Assembly (NCBI RefSeq): GCF_000213175.1
Contig: NW_009799099.1
Span: 2,065,172 to 2,129,171 of the forward strand
Reading direction: 5' to 3'
From: Neurospora tetrasperma FGSC 2508
Lineage: Eukaryota > Ascomycota > Sordariomycetes > Sordariales > Sordariaceae
DNA: 64,000 nt
The translations under genes were made by a program, and so were the position numbers. Positions 50,378-60,839 of the stretch are shown piece by piece; within the stretch, counting starts at the first letter, position 1, and every line of letters starts with the position of its first letter. The notes below the pieces were generated by a model. That model was given only the letters and a program-made list of their open reading frames with translations, was not told where the DNA came from and searched no databases.

Positions 50378-52072
50378 AGAGCAGTTGGGACATTGGCAGG
50401 CATCGGCCACCGGGTCAACCAACTGCAAGAAGCCTCCACCTTATTTACAGCGCAACATTAGTACCTGACACTATGAAGGACTCAAGTCCCTGTGATGCCG
50501 CTGCTGCGTAACTCGCCATGCGTGAACTGCCTGGGTAGGTGCGTGTATGGGCCACGGTTTGTAGAAACGAACAAAATGCCCTAGAACATGTTTTGCCCTT
50601 GTCGCTACCCGCGCTTGGCGAATTGAGGTTGCTCCAGCTCAGCAACTGCTCAGGGGAATGTTTTTGTGGGGACAGAAAGTCGCAGGAAGGAAAAAAAAAA
50701 GAGAAAAAAAAGGAGAAAGCCGAAGCGGGAACTCCTCATTCAGAACAATCGATGGAAAGATGTACATATGCATCGATCTAACCCAACGCCTTCCCCTCTT
50801 TCTCCCCGCAAGGCCTTAATATCCACACTCAAACGGCATCCACAATCATTTCAACAGAGATAGGGGAAACGAAAGTGCCCCTGCATCTGGAGTAGAACGG
50901 TCACGAATCTCCCAACTTCTCGTTCTCATTCAAAGACTTCGGGAATCCCAATGCACGACGCTCTCGGCAGACTGTCGTCTGAAAGATGACGGGGATGCCA
51001 AGGCCAACACGGGAACCAGTTCAGGTACACTCAAATTTGAGGTGTTGTTCCAAGGGGGATCCTGGCGGCGGCGATATTAGTGAAGAGTCGTGGCCAGGAC
51101 GAGCAACAACAATGTGTTTCCGGATAGCCAATAACATTTGCCTATCCTCTTTGTTTTGGAATTACAAGTGGTTCCTGGAGAGCAGCGTCGACGTTGAGGC
51201 TCCAGGGACCGCCATTAAGAAGAAGTAGTGTGGGTTTTGGTGCTCATTGCTCCCTTGCGTCAACCGTGTAGTATATTTGTCCTTGCTTGAAATCAAAAAT
51301 AATAGATTTGTGGAAAAAAAAATACTTGTGCCTCAAGAGCCATAGACACATAACATGCAAGGTCCCCTCACCTTACTGTAGGTCCGAGTAATTTTCAATC
51401 TCATCCGGCAGATGAACGTCAATGCCGAACTACGTGGTACATTGAATCTAGATTTGACAGAATGGGGTTTGGTAGCTTGAAACGGCAGGGTTGTCCCCGT
51501 TTCATTTCTGTTTTCCTCGAACCTCTTTTGATATCGCCGTTCACGGTCACAAATCGCCTTTCATTACTCGTGTCGATGCCATTGATGCGTGTAGAACGGG
51601 CAATATGTCGGCACGGTTTGAGTAGAAAAAATATGCGGATGTGACATGGACGTCCGTACACATCACATCACCCCTAGAAAACTCGTTAGCTCGGTACTTG
51701 AAGAGCGTTATTTCATTATTTTCAGGCTGGTGAGGTGGTATTTCTGACCTGATATTTCTGACCTGAATAGCACCCGCTGTGAATGGTGTCAACTTTTTGG
51801 AGCATGTTCTGGCGTGGTTTAGGCCAATAGGAGGGCCAAAAGTCTATATAGATATTCTCTCCCTTGTTCGAAGACGCTGCAAGTCTCGCGCTAACAAACT
51901 TTCAAGGGTTGATCTGTACACTACAGCAAACCCCTTGATCTTGATGCCAACGAGGATCACAACGGAGGCCCCTTCCGGCTTGGCTGAAGCCCGCACGATC
52001 GAGATGTGATCGCAGCAAAAGTCTCAAGTTCAAAGGCTGTTGGATGTGGGGCAAGTACTTATCAATCCGTGA

Positions 52073-52296
52073 TCACGTTTTCTTCTTCTTTTCCATATCG
52101 AGCTCCAAAGGGGTGGGTTGCTCCCAGGAACCGGGAGTGATGAAAGCTTGAACTAATTCTACGCAGGGTCCGTCCCCTACCTCACACCACACCCACTCCA
52201 ATGCCTTATTGTCGTCAAATACCGTTGAGAAGTCTGTGCCATCGTCCTGGGTGATCACAGCTTGCGCCGCCGACAAATGATATCTCACCTTGAGTT
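52073..52296 (-). other. coding-like frame, possible exon or remnant
   Basis: Open frame of about 75 codons on the minus strand, with a protein-like composition, including TDFSTVFDDNKALEWVWCEV and AFITPGSWEQPTPLEL, ending at a TGA at 52073. There is no ATG at its 5' end. It follows an acceptor-like ACCCTAG at 52297. A second protein-like frame (ending near 52285, containing FGLADVLTNLATWATLSG) overlaps its start. This could be the last exon of an unrecognised gene or a decayed one. No family recognised. Confidence 0.25.
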
Positions 52297-52963
52297 TCTA
52301 GGGTTTGGCAGAGAACACGGATGAAAATGACGTCTCGTGTCTGCCACAGGCAGCGTCACCCCAGATAGGGTAGCCCAGGTTGCAAGATTGGTCAAAACAT
52401 CTGCCAGACCAAAGGATTCGATCCCGTTTATGTATGGTTCAGAGGTTCTTCTGTTTATGGACGAACGTCCCCGAGCGCAAGTCTGGACTGTTAAGGATTG
52501 CTGCAAGCACTAACAAATGCCTTGATTACATCCAGGATGCTTAGCCTTTGCGCCTCAGTTTGGTGGGGATGTTATACTATAATAGCCCAATTGGCGACGC
52601 CTGCTACACGAGGCTGCGTTAGCAGACGATAACAGCGATATCACCCCTGCAGTTCGCATACCGGTGGATGCATACCTAGCTCCTCACTCACCTCGCACGG
52701 CATTCCGTCATCATCATCATCGTCGCATATACATCCAAACCTACGCTTGCGCCCTTCTTGAACAGCCCCTTCATAGCCCTTGAATTCCCTTTCATCCTCT
52801 CAGGCTGCAACGAATCCAGTCTGACTGGTGCATGTGATTAAGCGACCAAAGAAAGAGACGAAGGTGGAACATTTACACTTGAGAGCCGTTGGCTTCCGGC
52901 AGTTGAGGAGAAAAATGAGATTCTCGAAATCATAACGGGCCAAAACCGCTGTGATATCTAGCC

Positions 52964-54615
52964 ATGGACGACTTGACTGCTGCCTTTCTCGGTCAGGGGG
53001 ATGACGCCTCGATCCAGGAGGAGGATGACGGCCAACAGGGCTCCGGCTCCGGCACCGACTCGACCACCACGGCCCGGACATTGCGACAGGGGATTCTCAA
53101 GGCAGCCAACTTGCAGGACAAGCTTCTGGAGAAGTACTCGCTCTCTAGCTCAACCTTTTACCAGTACTGCGGTTACTAATCTGAGTACAAACCAGACTCC
53201 TCGCCCAAGTCATCCCCGTAGACGATGGCCAACCTCACGGCAGCGGCGAGCCCGGCGGGGCCAACGAACCCTCGGCCTTCGGCGAACGACCAGGCTTCAC
53301 GGTAGGCGCCATGTCCAACAACTTTCGACGTTTCAACGCGCGTATCGGGGTTGTCTTCAAATTCCAAGCCAAAGCCTTGCGCGTGCTGTCATGGCGACGG
53401 CCCACGCACACCTTGTCCCTACTAGCCGTCTACACCTTCGTCTGCCTAGACCCCTACTTGATCTTCGTTCTCCCGCTCGCCATCGCCTTATTCGGCATCT
53501 TCGTCCCCTCCTTCATCGCACGACACCCAGCTCCCGCCTCCTCCTCCGAAGCGCACGCGGTGCGCAACCTGGGCTACTCCCCTCGCGGCCCGCCCCTGGC
53601 ACCCGCGCGCACGTTCAAGCCGACCAAGGAGCTGTCGCGCGACTTCTTCCGCAACCTTGGCGACTTGCAGAACGTTATGGACGACTACAGCGTCGCCCAC
53701 GACAAGATCATTGCTTTGGTGGTACCCAAAACCAACTTCTCGGACGAGGCTTTGTCGTCCGCCATTTTCGTTTTGCTCTGCGGCGCATGCGCCCTCATGA
53801 CCGTCACCGCCCACCTGATTCCCTGGCGTTATATCTGTCTGGTCGCCGGCTGGGTCGCCATCTCGTCCAACCACCCCACCATTTCCCGACTGATTGGTGA
53901 GTGGCAGGCGCAGTATCTAGGAGGAGAAAAAGAACCGAGCGTGACGGCGCAGGCCGTGCACGACAATGATAAGAAACTGGAACAGATACAGAACCATCCG
54001 CCCGGTCCCAGCCCTGATTCATCGTTAGCAGCCGAACGCGCCTTCGACGCCTGGGTCCGCTCGGATATCATCCTGGACGACGCACCGGAGACGCGCGAGG
54101 TGGAGATCTTTGAGCTGCAGCGCCTCAGCGACACCAGCGGCGAGTGGGAGCCGTGGTTATTCAGCCCGTCGCCGTACGACCCCCTATCTGCGGCGCGGAT
54201 TGCGGGCGACCGGCCGACGGGGACGCGCTTCTTTGAGGATGTGTTGCCGCCTGAGGGGTGGGAGTGGAGCGGGAAGAAGTGGGCGTTGGATCTCTGGAGC
54301 AGGGAGTGGGTGGAAGAACGGATTATCACTGGGGTTGAGGTCGAGACGGAAGGGGAGAGGTGGGTGTATGATATCTATAATGAGCATGAGAATGGCGTGA
54401 ATGGCAGTGACAATGGGGACCTGGGGGCGGCGTTGGGGGATGGGGATTACGAGACACCGGTCAGGAGTCAAGATCAGAGTCGGTATACGCCCAAGATTGG
54501 ACTCACGATCAGTTGGGAGGAAGGGGAGGAGGGAATGGGTCGGAGGGGAAGTTGGCGGAGGCGAAGGTGGGTGAGGATGGTGAAGAGGAAGAATGTCAAT
54601 GCGGCGTCCAATTAG
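52964..54615 (+). CDS. Pex28/29-type peroxin with dysferlin-like domain
   Basis: Integral membrane protein of the Pex24/Pex28-32 family, which regulates peroxisome number, size and ER contact. Exons are 52964-53133 and 53196-54615 (529 aa). The 62-nt intron (GTACTC...ACCAG, branch TTACTAAT) restores LQDKLLEKLLAQVIPVDDG. An acidic Gly/Ser-rich N-terminus is followed by the domain start (MSNNFRRFNARIG), one hydrophobic hairpin (CLDPYLIFVLPLAIALFGIF) and a second pair near SSAIFVLLCGACALM and WRYICLVAGWVAI. The C-terminal half contains the Trp-rich DysF pattern: EWEPWLFSPSPYDP, PPEGWEWSGKKWALDLWSREW and ERWVYDI. The tail is basic. Starting at the later ATG (53311) would lose the N-terminal ~96 residues. 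Which paralogue it is cannot be told by eye. Confidence 0.87.
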
Positions 54616-55231
54616 TGGTGGTCGTCTTGGTGGGTCCCCTTTGCGGCTGCTGGTTGTAATGACTATAGGAACGACTGGATTGATGGACCTGAGATGATGG
54701 ACCTTTGCTTCACTGCGCTGTAGCTTGTTAAACAGCTTGAACATGCGGAAGGGGTATATTGTATTCCACCAGAAATGCCCAGTGTGTTTTTCATTGTGAC
54801 CAGCCTTTTTACAAAGCCGCCCCTTTTCCGCAAGGCACTAAGTCCCTTGACCACCCGCCTTTGCCCCTACTAACATGTAAAAACATTACCATACTAATAC
54901 AACACAATAAGGTATAGGTATAGTAAGTAAGCCCTGACATGTAACCGTGTTTTCCCTCTTTGGCCCCAGTGGTATCATCCCAGGAAATACCAAGAGCATC
55001 CATCAACTCGGAGAAAGATAGATATAAGCCAATCGTTCCTTGAATTCCCAGACAGCCAGATCGCACAACCCCATCGTCTCCCAAATCCATTTCGCACAAG
55101 GTATCAAACGCTACGCTCTACCAGCCAAACCGATAATAAAAAGGCAAGCCAATGAAGAAAAGAAAATGAAGAAGAGAAAAAAAGTGAAACGGGGAAAAAA
55201 GACTCGTGAAAGCTCGACAACAACCAACCAC
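54616..55231. other. convergent 3' spacer
   Basis: 616 bp between the 3' ends of the peroxin and cdc14 genes. No gene seen; it has an A-rich run near 55155-55200. Confidence 0.65.
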
Positions 55232-56171
55232 TCAGCTCAACACACCCCCAAACGGCTTATACCGATCCAAGTCCCTCAGCAAGGCATCAACGACCCCGGG
55301 GAGATGTTGATCAAGCTTTCTCTTCTTGACATCTACCGATAGCGTGACGCCTCCGTTGGCCTTGCTCCCTTTGCCTTGCTGACTAGCTGTATCGCTACCA
55401 GCCCTGTCCCTTGTCGGTGATGTGGGTGTTGACGATAATACTGGTGAAGACGCCATTGATGCAGATGGAGCTTCGGGGGTGAGATAGAAATATAGGAACT
55501 CGGTCAAGCGAAACTTGACTTCGCGGCCGGTCTCTCTGCTTTTGAAAAGGGACGCAACGGTCAGGAGACCGTCAAGACGCTCAAAGACGCGCACGTTGGC
55601 GGGTGAGTCGAGGAGGGCAACGACAAGGGTGATGATGGTTGCGCATTGGATGGCAGGGGTGTTGACGGGTTCTATTAGGTCGAGAAGAAGCTGGATTTTG
55701 GGGAAGATAGGTTTAGCAAAGTTCATGGATGGCCTTCTTTGTGTGTTTGTTTGCTCGTCAACTTACGTTCATGTGCGCAGCCCTCGAAAAGAGCACCTTG
55801 CTGGGTGGATGTAGAAGGAGAACACCCTGGATCAGGTCCAGAGCATTGAGGATAAGCAAGTCATACTGCCCGTCGCCGCCTCGGGCCACCAGAAAGTCGA
55901 GCGTTGTAAGCAGCCGCTGGGCGACGTTCCATTCGAAACCCTCCTGCAACTTGAAGAACTCGCGAAACGCTGGGTCGCCAGCAAGGTCGCCTAGGCCCTT
56001 GCGCTGTAGTTGTGGTTGTTCCCCGGCCGCAGCCGCATCTAGTTCCCTTTTGGCCGGGCCCGATAAGCATATCTGGGCGAGCAAGCCCTCGACCTGTTTT
56101 AGACCCTTCTTGATCTTTGCCGGCTCAAAGGCCGAGAGGTTGTCGAAAGCGAGCGATAGTAGGGACTCCAT
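55232..56171 (-). CDS. cdc14: SIN component Cdc14 (Sid1 partner)
   Basis: Homologue of S. pombe Cdc14, the regulatory partner of kinase Sid1 in the septation initiation network; it is unrelated to the Cdc14 phosphatase. Exons on the minus strand are 56171-55767 and 55690-55232 (287 aa). The 76-nt intron has donor GTAAGT, branch TGCTAAAC and acceptor AATCCAG, joining SRAAHMN to LLLDLIEPVNTPAIQC in phase 0. The helical body includes MESLLSLAFDNLSAFEP and LLTTLDFLVARGGDGQYDLL, then LVVALLDSPANVRVFERLDG and VKFRLTEFLYFYLTPE. A Ser/Thr-rich insertion precedes the conserved end VDALLRDLDRYKPFGGV. Assignment is from this family pattern, which is distinctive near the RLTEFLYFYL segment. Confidence 0.88.
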
Positions 56172-58206
56172 AGTTGACTTGATCTGTATATGTTGTGATC
56201 GGAGTCTGTTGTGTTTGTGGTTGGGTTTTGAATTCGGAGACGGGTTGCTGAAAATGTCCGATGGATTGACGATGATGATACTTGGAAAGGAATAAGATGG
56301 ACAGCGCCCAATCGCCTATGATGTAATTTTGCGACGGGCAACCCCTGCGCCGAAGATCTTCAGGGCAGAAGGGAAGTGATAGCAGGGGAAAGGGTGCTTG
56401 GCGCTGGTCGTTCCCGGTTTGGCGTCTAGTGTATGGTAGACAAATAGGTAGGTATGTTGAGATACGGAATAAGTCGACGTCGAGAGACAGAGATGCTATT
56501 CAGAAAAACAATGGTAGAATTTAAGAGCAAGATGGACGTGGATGTCCCCCCAAATGCGCCGCCGCGGAAGGGGTTCAGTTGGCGCAAGGGCTAGAGGATC
56601 GGACGGGATGCTCTGATGCAAAACTGGAAGTCAAATGGCACTCTGACATCCACGCGTGTGCGCGCAGACAGGGGGTCACCAGACGACTGGGACTGGGACT
56701 GGGCCTGAGAACGAGGACCTGAAGCGGAAGTGGATCCGGCGATGTTGACCGCAAGATGCGAATTGGTCCGTTTGTACGAGCGTGATGGCGCCGCTGCCAC
56801 GAAGGTCCAGGGATTTGGAGGGAGGAGCCGTGCGCTACCTGACCTCAGATTGCTTTAGGGGGCCGCTAGGCGTACGGGCTGGAGAGTTGCAAAAGAGAGA
56901 ACCGAAGAGAAAAATAAATAAATGGTATGTACACAAAAAAAGGGAAGAAGGTCAGAACACAGAAAGGAGGTAAAAAAATTGCGGCTCCCCAGGTTATCCC
57001 ATCTGATCATGTGCGTTGGCTGGTACCTAGAGGTAGTTTTTTTTCTTTTTTTTTCTTCAAGTTGCGACAACCCAACCGGGCAACTGGACGAAGAAGCTGT
57101 CCCTTGCTGCTGCCCGCCCAGGCCGCCAGAGCTGCCCGAAGCCGAATGCCACAGCAACCGGAACGGAGTTGACACCACGGCGCGCACACCTTGTCGGGCG
57201 CGAAACAACAACAGTTACAGGCGTACACGCGTCACGGGGTGACAGGAACAATGAACGTGGGCAGATGGGCAGAGGTGAGGTGGGGTTGTTGACTTTTGTG
57301 TTGTGTGAGGCCCGGGCCCTGCACGCTGCATGTTTCCTCGGGCTTCCCGCTGGACAATCTGGGACTACGGCGGCAACGAGGCCTCAGCTGCACAGGGCAG
57401 GGCAGGGCAGGGCAGGGCAGGGCAGGCACCCCCGGCCGCGCACCCGCCTTGCATAAGTTGGAGGTGGACCGTCCAGAGAGCCCGGGTGAACAGGCCTCCG
57501 ACACGGCATCCAGACAACAACAAATCAACCACCGGGCAACGCCTCGAAATGGTCGATAAACGCATGTATGTTTCGGCCTCACAAGTGTACGTGGGAGGAC
57601 GAGGAGTGTGTGATGGGATCGATCTGCGGATCCATCTTGAATCATGGTTCAGCGCGGAGTAATGAAGTGGTACTTCATGCCTTGCAACTCCGTGCAGTAC
57701 CATTCTCAAATGTGCTCGGAATCTTTCTCCGCCCATGTCTCATCTCGTGGTTCGCATATCTGGCATAGACCAAAGTCATCACGGTGATATCGCGCCCTTT
57801 ACACAGTACTCCGTCTTCACGTGAATCTTGCCTTTCCCATGCAGCCGGGGCTTTTTCCATGATCTTCACTTTATGCACTCGGCGCTTTCCTGTGTCAAGT
57901 CTTGCATCGCCGACAGACGTGCACAAAGTCGCCGCGTGTGTGCTTGAATCCGTTGCCATCGAGTGCTATATAAAGTGTCCAGACGTCCGCTTTCCTAAAT
58001 CGTCTTGAATCCCCAATATGCATGGATGAAGTGGACTGAACTTGCACGTTCGACCGCTTTTCTGGAATACCCCTAATTTGCGCAAGGTCCACAACAGCCG
58101 ATCTCGTCCAACATCTCTTACCACCTACAGTTACCTACCCATTTTTGACGAGCCCCTTACCAGCAACAGCGCGTCAATCCTTGGTTATTCTCTGTTTGTT
58201 CATGTC
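56172..58206. other. divergent spacer, left part
   Basis: Promoter region of cdc14 and distal upstream region of al-3. It holds a pentanucleotide repeat (57395-57424) and no supported gene. Frames on both strands around 57.2-57.9 kb overlap each other and include the repeat. Confidence 0.5.
57395..57424. repeat. (GGGCA)6 pentanucleotide repeat
   Basis: Six exact GGGCA units, 30 bp, in the intergenic region between cdc14 and al-3. Confidence 0.97.
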
Positions 58207-58663
58207 GATCTGAAGCCCTGACAAGAAGAGACAACATCACAGCAGAAATTTGCACGCTTTTCCACAAACTACAAGGTGAGAAAGCCCCCCCAGTTTTCAT
58301 CCCTAGAAGATGCCGGTTTCAGCAGGGAGCTCCCGACAAAGAGCGCGCGAGACGGGATCGCCCGTTCGATCTTGTGAAGCTCTTTTGTCCCCTGTGAGAG
58401 CTCCCGCCCCGCATCTGAAACCCCACCACGCTACTTTCAGGTGTCGTCGGGGTTTCATTCTTGCAAACATATCCTCCGTTGGCCGCCCAAAAAGTCTCCG
58501 CACTTGCAATCACCTTGCATCCACTGCCAGGGGAAAGGAAAGGACAGGCAGGTCAGATCTGAGGAAAGCGCTACAGCGAGCTTGATCCGATTTGTCCGCC
58601 CCTAGTTTCCCTTCCTGATCGCTTCCGAGGATCCAGTGACGATGGCTGGCATGTGACAAGATC
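58207..58663. promoter_or_regulatory. GATC cluster upstream of al-3 (candidate light-response region)
   Basis: Eight GATC tetramers fall in 457 bp (at 58207, 58356, 58368, 58556, 58584, 58617, 58630 and 58660), with two more at 58100 and 58973. About 1.8 would be expected in 457 random bases of balanced composition. The pair at 58356-58371 forms an inverted arrangement, GATCG then TCGATC. The Neurospora White Collar Complex binds imperfect GATC/GATCGA-type repeats, and al-3 is a known light-induced gene; both are established knowledge. That these particular copies are bound is inference. Confidence 0.45.
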
Positions 58664-59061
58664 GGGGATGCAATCTCGAGTTTTGCTGGAACCGAGCAGA
58701 AAGAGGCCTTCTTCTCGGCGTGATTCAGTCTTTGCTGACCCCAGATACAGACCTCTTGGCCTTTGTCCACTCAGCAGGCAAGCAGGGCAAATCCCCCTTC
58801 TCATAGCAAAGTGAGGTAGATTGCTGTCGATTGGCACACGACCTGTCAAGCGGTATTATCGTCATAGCGTACGGGTATCGAATGTTGCCCCCGAGACCGT
58901 GAAGCTTGCCTCCGGTTGTCACACAACACGTCAAGTAATTATAAGAAGCCAGCCATAGCGCCGGCCACTTTGGATCAGACGACGCACGGGGTTAGCATCC
59001 TCTACAGTACCGACGGGTTTCCAATAATAAAACATTAAAAAAGGAAATGGAACACGTCACC

Positions 59062-60345
59062 ATGGCCGTGACTTCCTCCTCACCTGGTCCCGCCCCGCTT
59101 TCCCTTCTCTCCAACAACGACGACTTCATTGCTCCCTTCAACATCAGCACCAAGTTCCCATCCGCCATCATCCCTCCAAGGACCTCTTCGAATCAAACAA
59201 TTTCCGTTGCCATACCCTCCAATCGGATCTCTCCTGCCGGTCTAGCTGCAACACAGGCGCAAACCCGTAAACGCAAGGCCTCGGTTGCCCAAATCAGTCT
59301 CCCCAGCATGCTCCCAACTTCCTTCTCACCATACACAATGGCGCCCCAGCCACCCCAGCCTCCCCCGAACCCAGACCGATTTGCGACCGAAGACTTCTTC
59401 AGCCCCTCGCGGCGCACCTGGTCCGAAGAGAAGGAGAAGGTTCTGACGGGTCCTTACGACTATCTCAACGGGCACCCGGGCAAGGACATCCGATCGCAGA
59501 TGGTCAAGGCCTTCAACGCCTGGCTTGATGTGCCGTCCGAAAGCCTCGAGGTGATCACCAAAGTCATCAGCATGCTACACACAGCCTCCTTGCTCGTCGA
59601 CGACGTGGAAGACAACAGCGTCCTGCGCCGCGGCTTCCCTGTCGCCCACTCCATCTTCGGCATCCCGCAGACCATCAACACGTCCAACTACGTGTATTTC
59701 TACGCGCTGCAAGAATTGCAAAAGCTCAAGAACCCCAAAGCCGTCAGCATTTTCTCTGAAGAACTGCTCAACCTGCACCGCGGCCAGGGAATGGACCTCT
59801 TCTGGCGTGACACGCTCACCTGCCCGACTGAGGACGACTACCTAGAGATGGTATCCAACAAGACAGGCGGTCTGTTTCGCTTGGGTATCAAGCTGATGCA
59901 GGCCGAGTCGCGGTCGCCGATGGACTGCGTCCCGCTCGTCAACATCATCGGACTGATCTTCCAGATCGCCGACGATTATCATAATCTGTGGAACCGCGAG
60001 TACACGGCCAACAAGGGCATGTGCGAGGACCTGACGGAGGGCAAGTTCAGTTTCCCCGTGATCCACAGCATCCGGTCGAACCCGAGCAACATGCAGCTGC
60101 TCAACATATTGAAGCAGAAGACGGGGGATGAGGAGGTGAAAAGGTACGCGGTGGCGTATATGGAGAGCACAGGCAGCTTTGAGTACACGCGCAAGGTCAT
60201 CAAGGTGCTGGTGGATAGGGCGAGGCAGATGACGGAGGATATCGATGATGGGAGGGGGAAAAGTGGGGGGATTCATAAGATTCTGGATCGCATCATGCTT
60301 CATCAGGAGGAAAATGTGGCGCAGAAGAATGGGAAGAAGGAGTGA
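59062..60345 (+). CDS. al-3: geranylgeranyl diphosphate synthase AL-3 (albino-3)
   Basis: Prenyltransferase making C20 geranylgeranyl diphosphate for carotenoids and protein prenylation. Intronless. An ATG at 59047 is in frame, but the ATG at 59062 has the better context (GTCACCATGG) and gives 427 aa, close to the 428 I recall for N. crassa AL-3. The N-terminal ~110 residues are Ser/Pro-rich and not part of the fold. The prenyltransferase core starts near [19 protein letters not shown]. The first Asp-rich motif is DDVED (180-184) within [16 protein letters not shown]. The second is DDYHN (304-308), the DDYxN form typical of fungal GGPP synthases, followed by [16 protein letters not shown]-3 is induced by blue light in Neurospora. 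It diverges from cdc14 and converges with the cysteine-rich membrane protein gene. Confidence 0.96.
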   Translation: MAVTSSSPGPAPLSLLSNNDDFIAPFNISTKFPSAIIPPRTSSNQTISVAIPSNRISPAGLAATQAQTRKRKASVAQISLPSMLPTSFSPYTMAPQPPQPPPNPDRFATEDFFSPSRRTWSEEKEKVLTGPYDYLNGHPGKDIRSQMVKAFNAWLDVPSESLEVITKVISMLHTASLLVDDVEDNSVLRRGFPVAHSIFGIPQTINTSNYVYFYALQELQKLKNPKAVSIFSEELLNLHRGQGMDLFWRDTLTCPTEDDYLEMVSNKTGGLFRLGIKLMQAESRSPMDCVPLVNIIGLIFQIADDYHNLWNREYTANKGMCEDLTEGKFSFPVIHSIRSNPSNMQLLNILKQKTGDEEVKRYAVAYMESTGSFEYTRKVIKVLVDRARQMTEDIDDGRGKSGGIHKILDRIMLHQEENVAQKNGKKE

Positions 60346-60839
60346 ATGTGGTGGTTCTTTGTCTTTGTCATACGCACCCTTTTCATGTTTTGGTTTGCCA
60401 ATTTCTTGTTCGGATGTCCATGAGGATTGAATGTATGGGTAAGAATTCTCCTCTCTGGTCCTATCGTCCAACGAGCGATGTGGCCTGGTATAGATCAGTC
60501 AAGGACAACATGGTGCTCAACCACATGGCATTTGTTCTGGAATATTTCTGGTGGTGTTTTTGGGGATATCTCGTTTGGGTCATATCAATGAAACGCAGGA
60601 AAGCAAGTAAGCCATCAAGCATAGCGAATTTGAAACCCTTGTTTTTTTTCTTCTACTTCTTCCCTTGACTGACTGAAAGGTTCTTGGTGATTCATTGCAA
60701 AGGCAACCCTTTTTCGCATCAATCACCGCCTCCCCGCAAAACCTAGGATGCATATAAGTGGTCTCGAATTTGTCATCAATCATTGATTTTTCATGTTAAT
60801 AGTGCTACTCGCCAACACTCTTCCAAGCCAAAAAGCAAT
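60346..60839. other. convergent 3' spacer
   Basis: 494 bp between the 3' ends of al-3 and the cysteine-rich membrane protein gene. No gene seen. Both 3' UTRs probably lie here; a T-rich run is near 60638-60660. Confidence 0.65.

Larger units (their letters stand above)
49059..52963. other. divergent spacer with repeats and one coding-like frame
   Basis: 3.9 kb between the divergent kinase and peroxin genes. It contains a CT tract, a TAGG tandem repeat and one coding-like frame (52073-52296), each listed separately. Otherwise no gene is supported. Confidence 0.5.
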
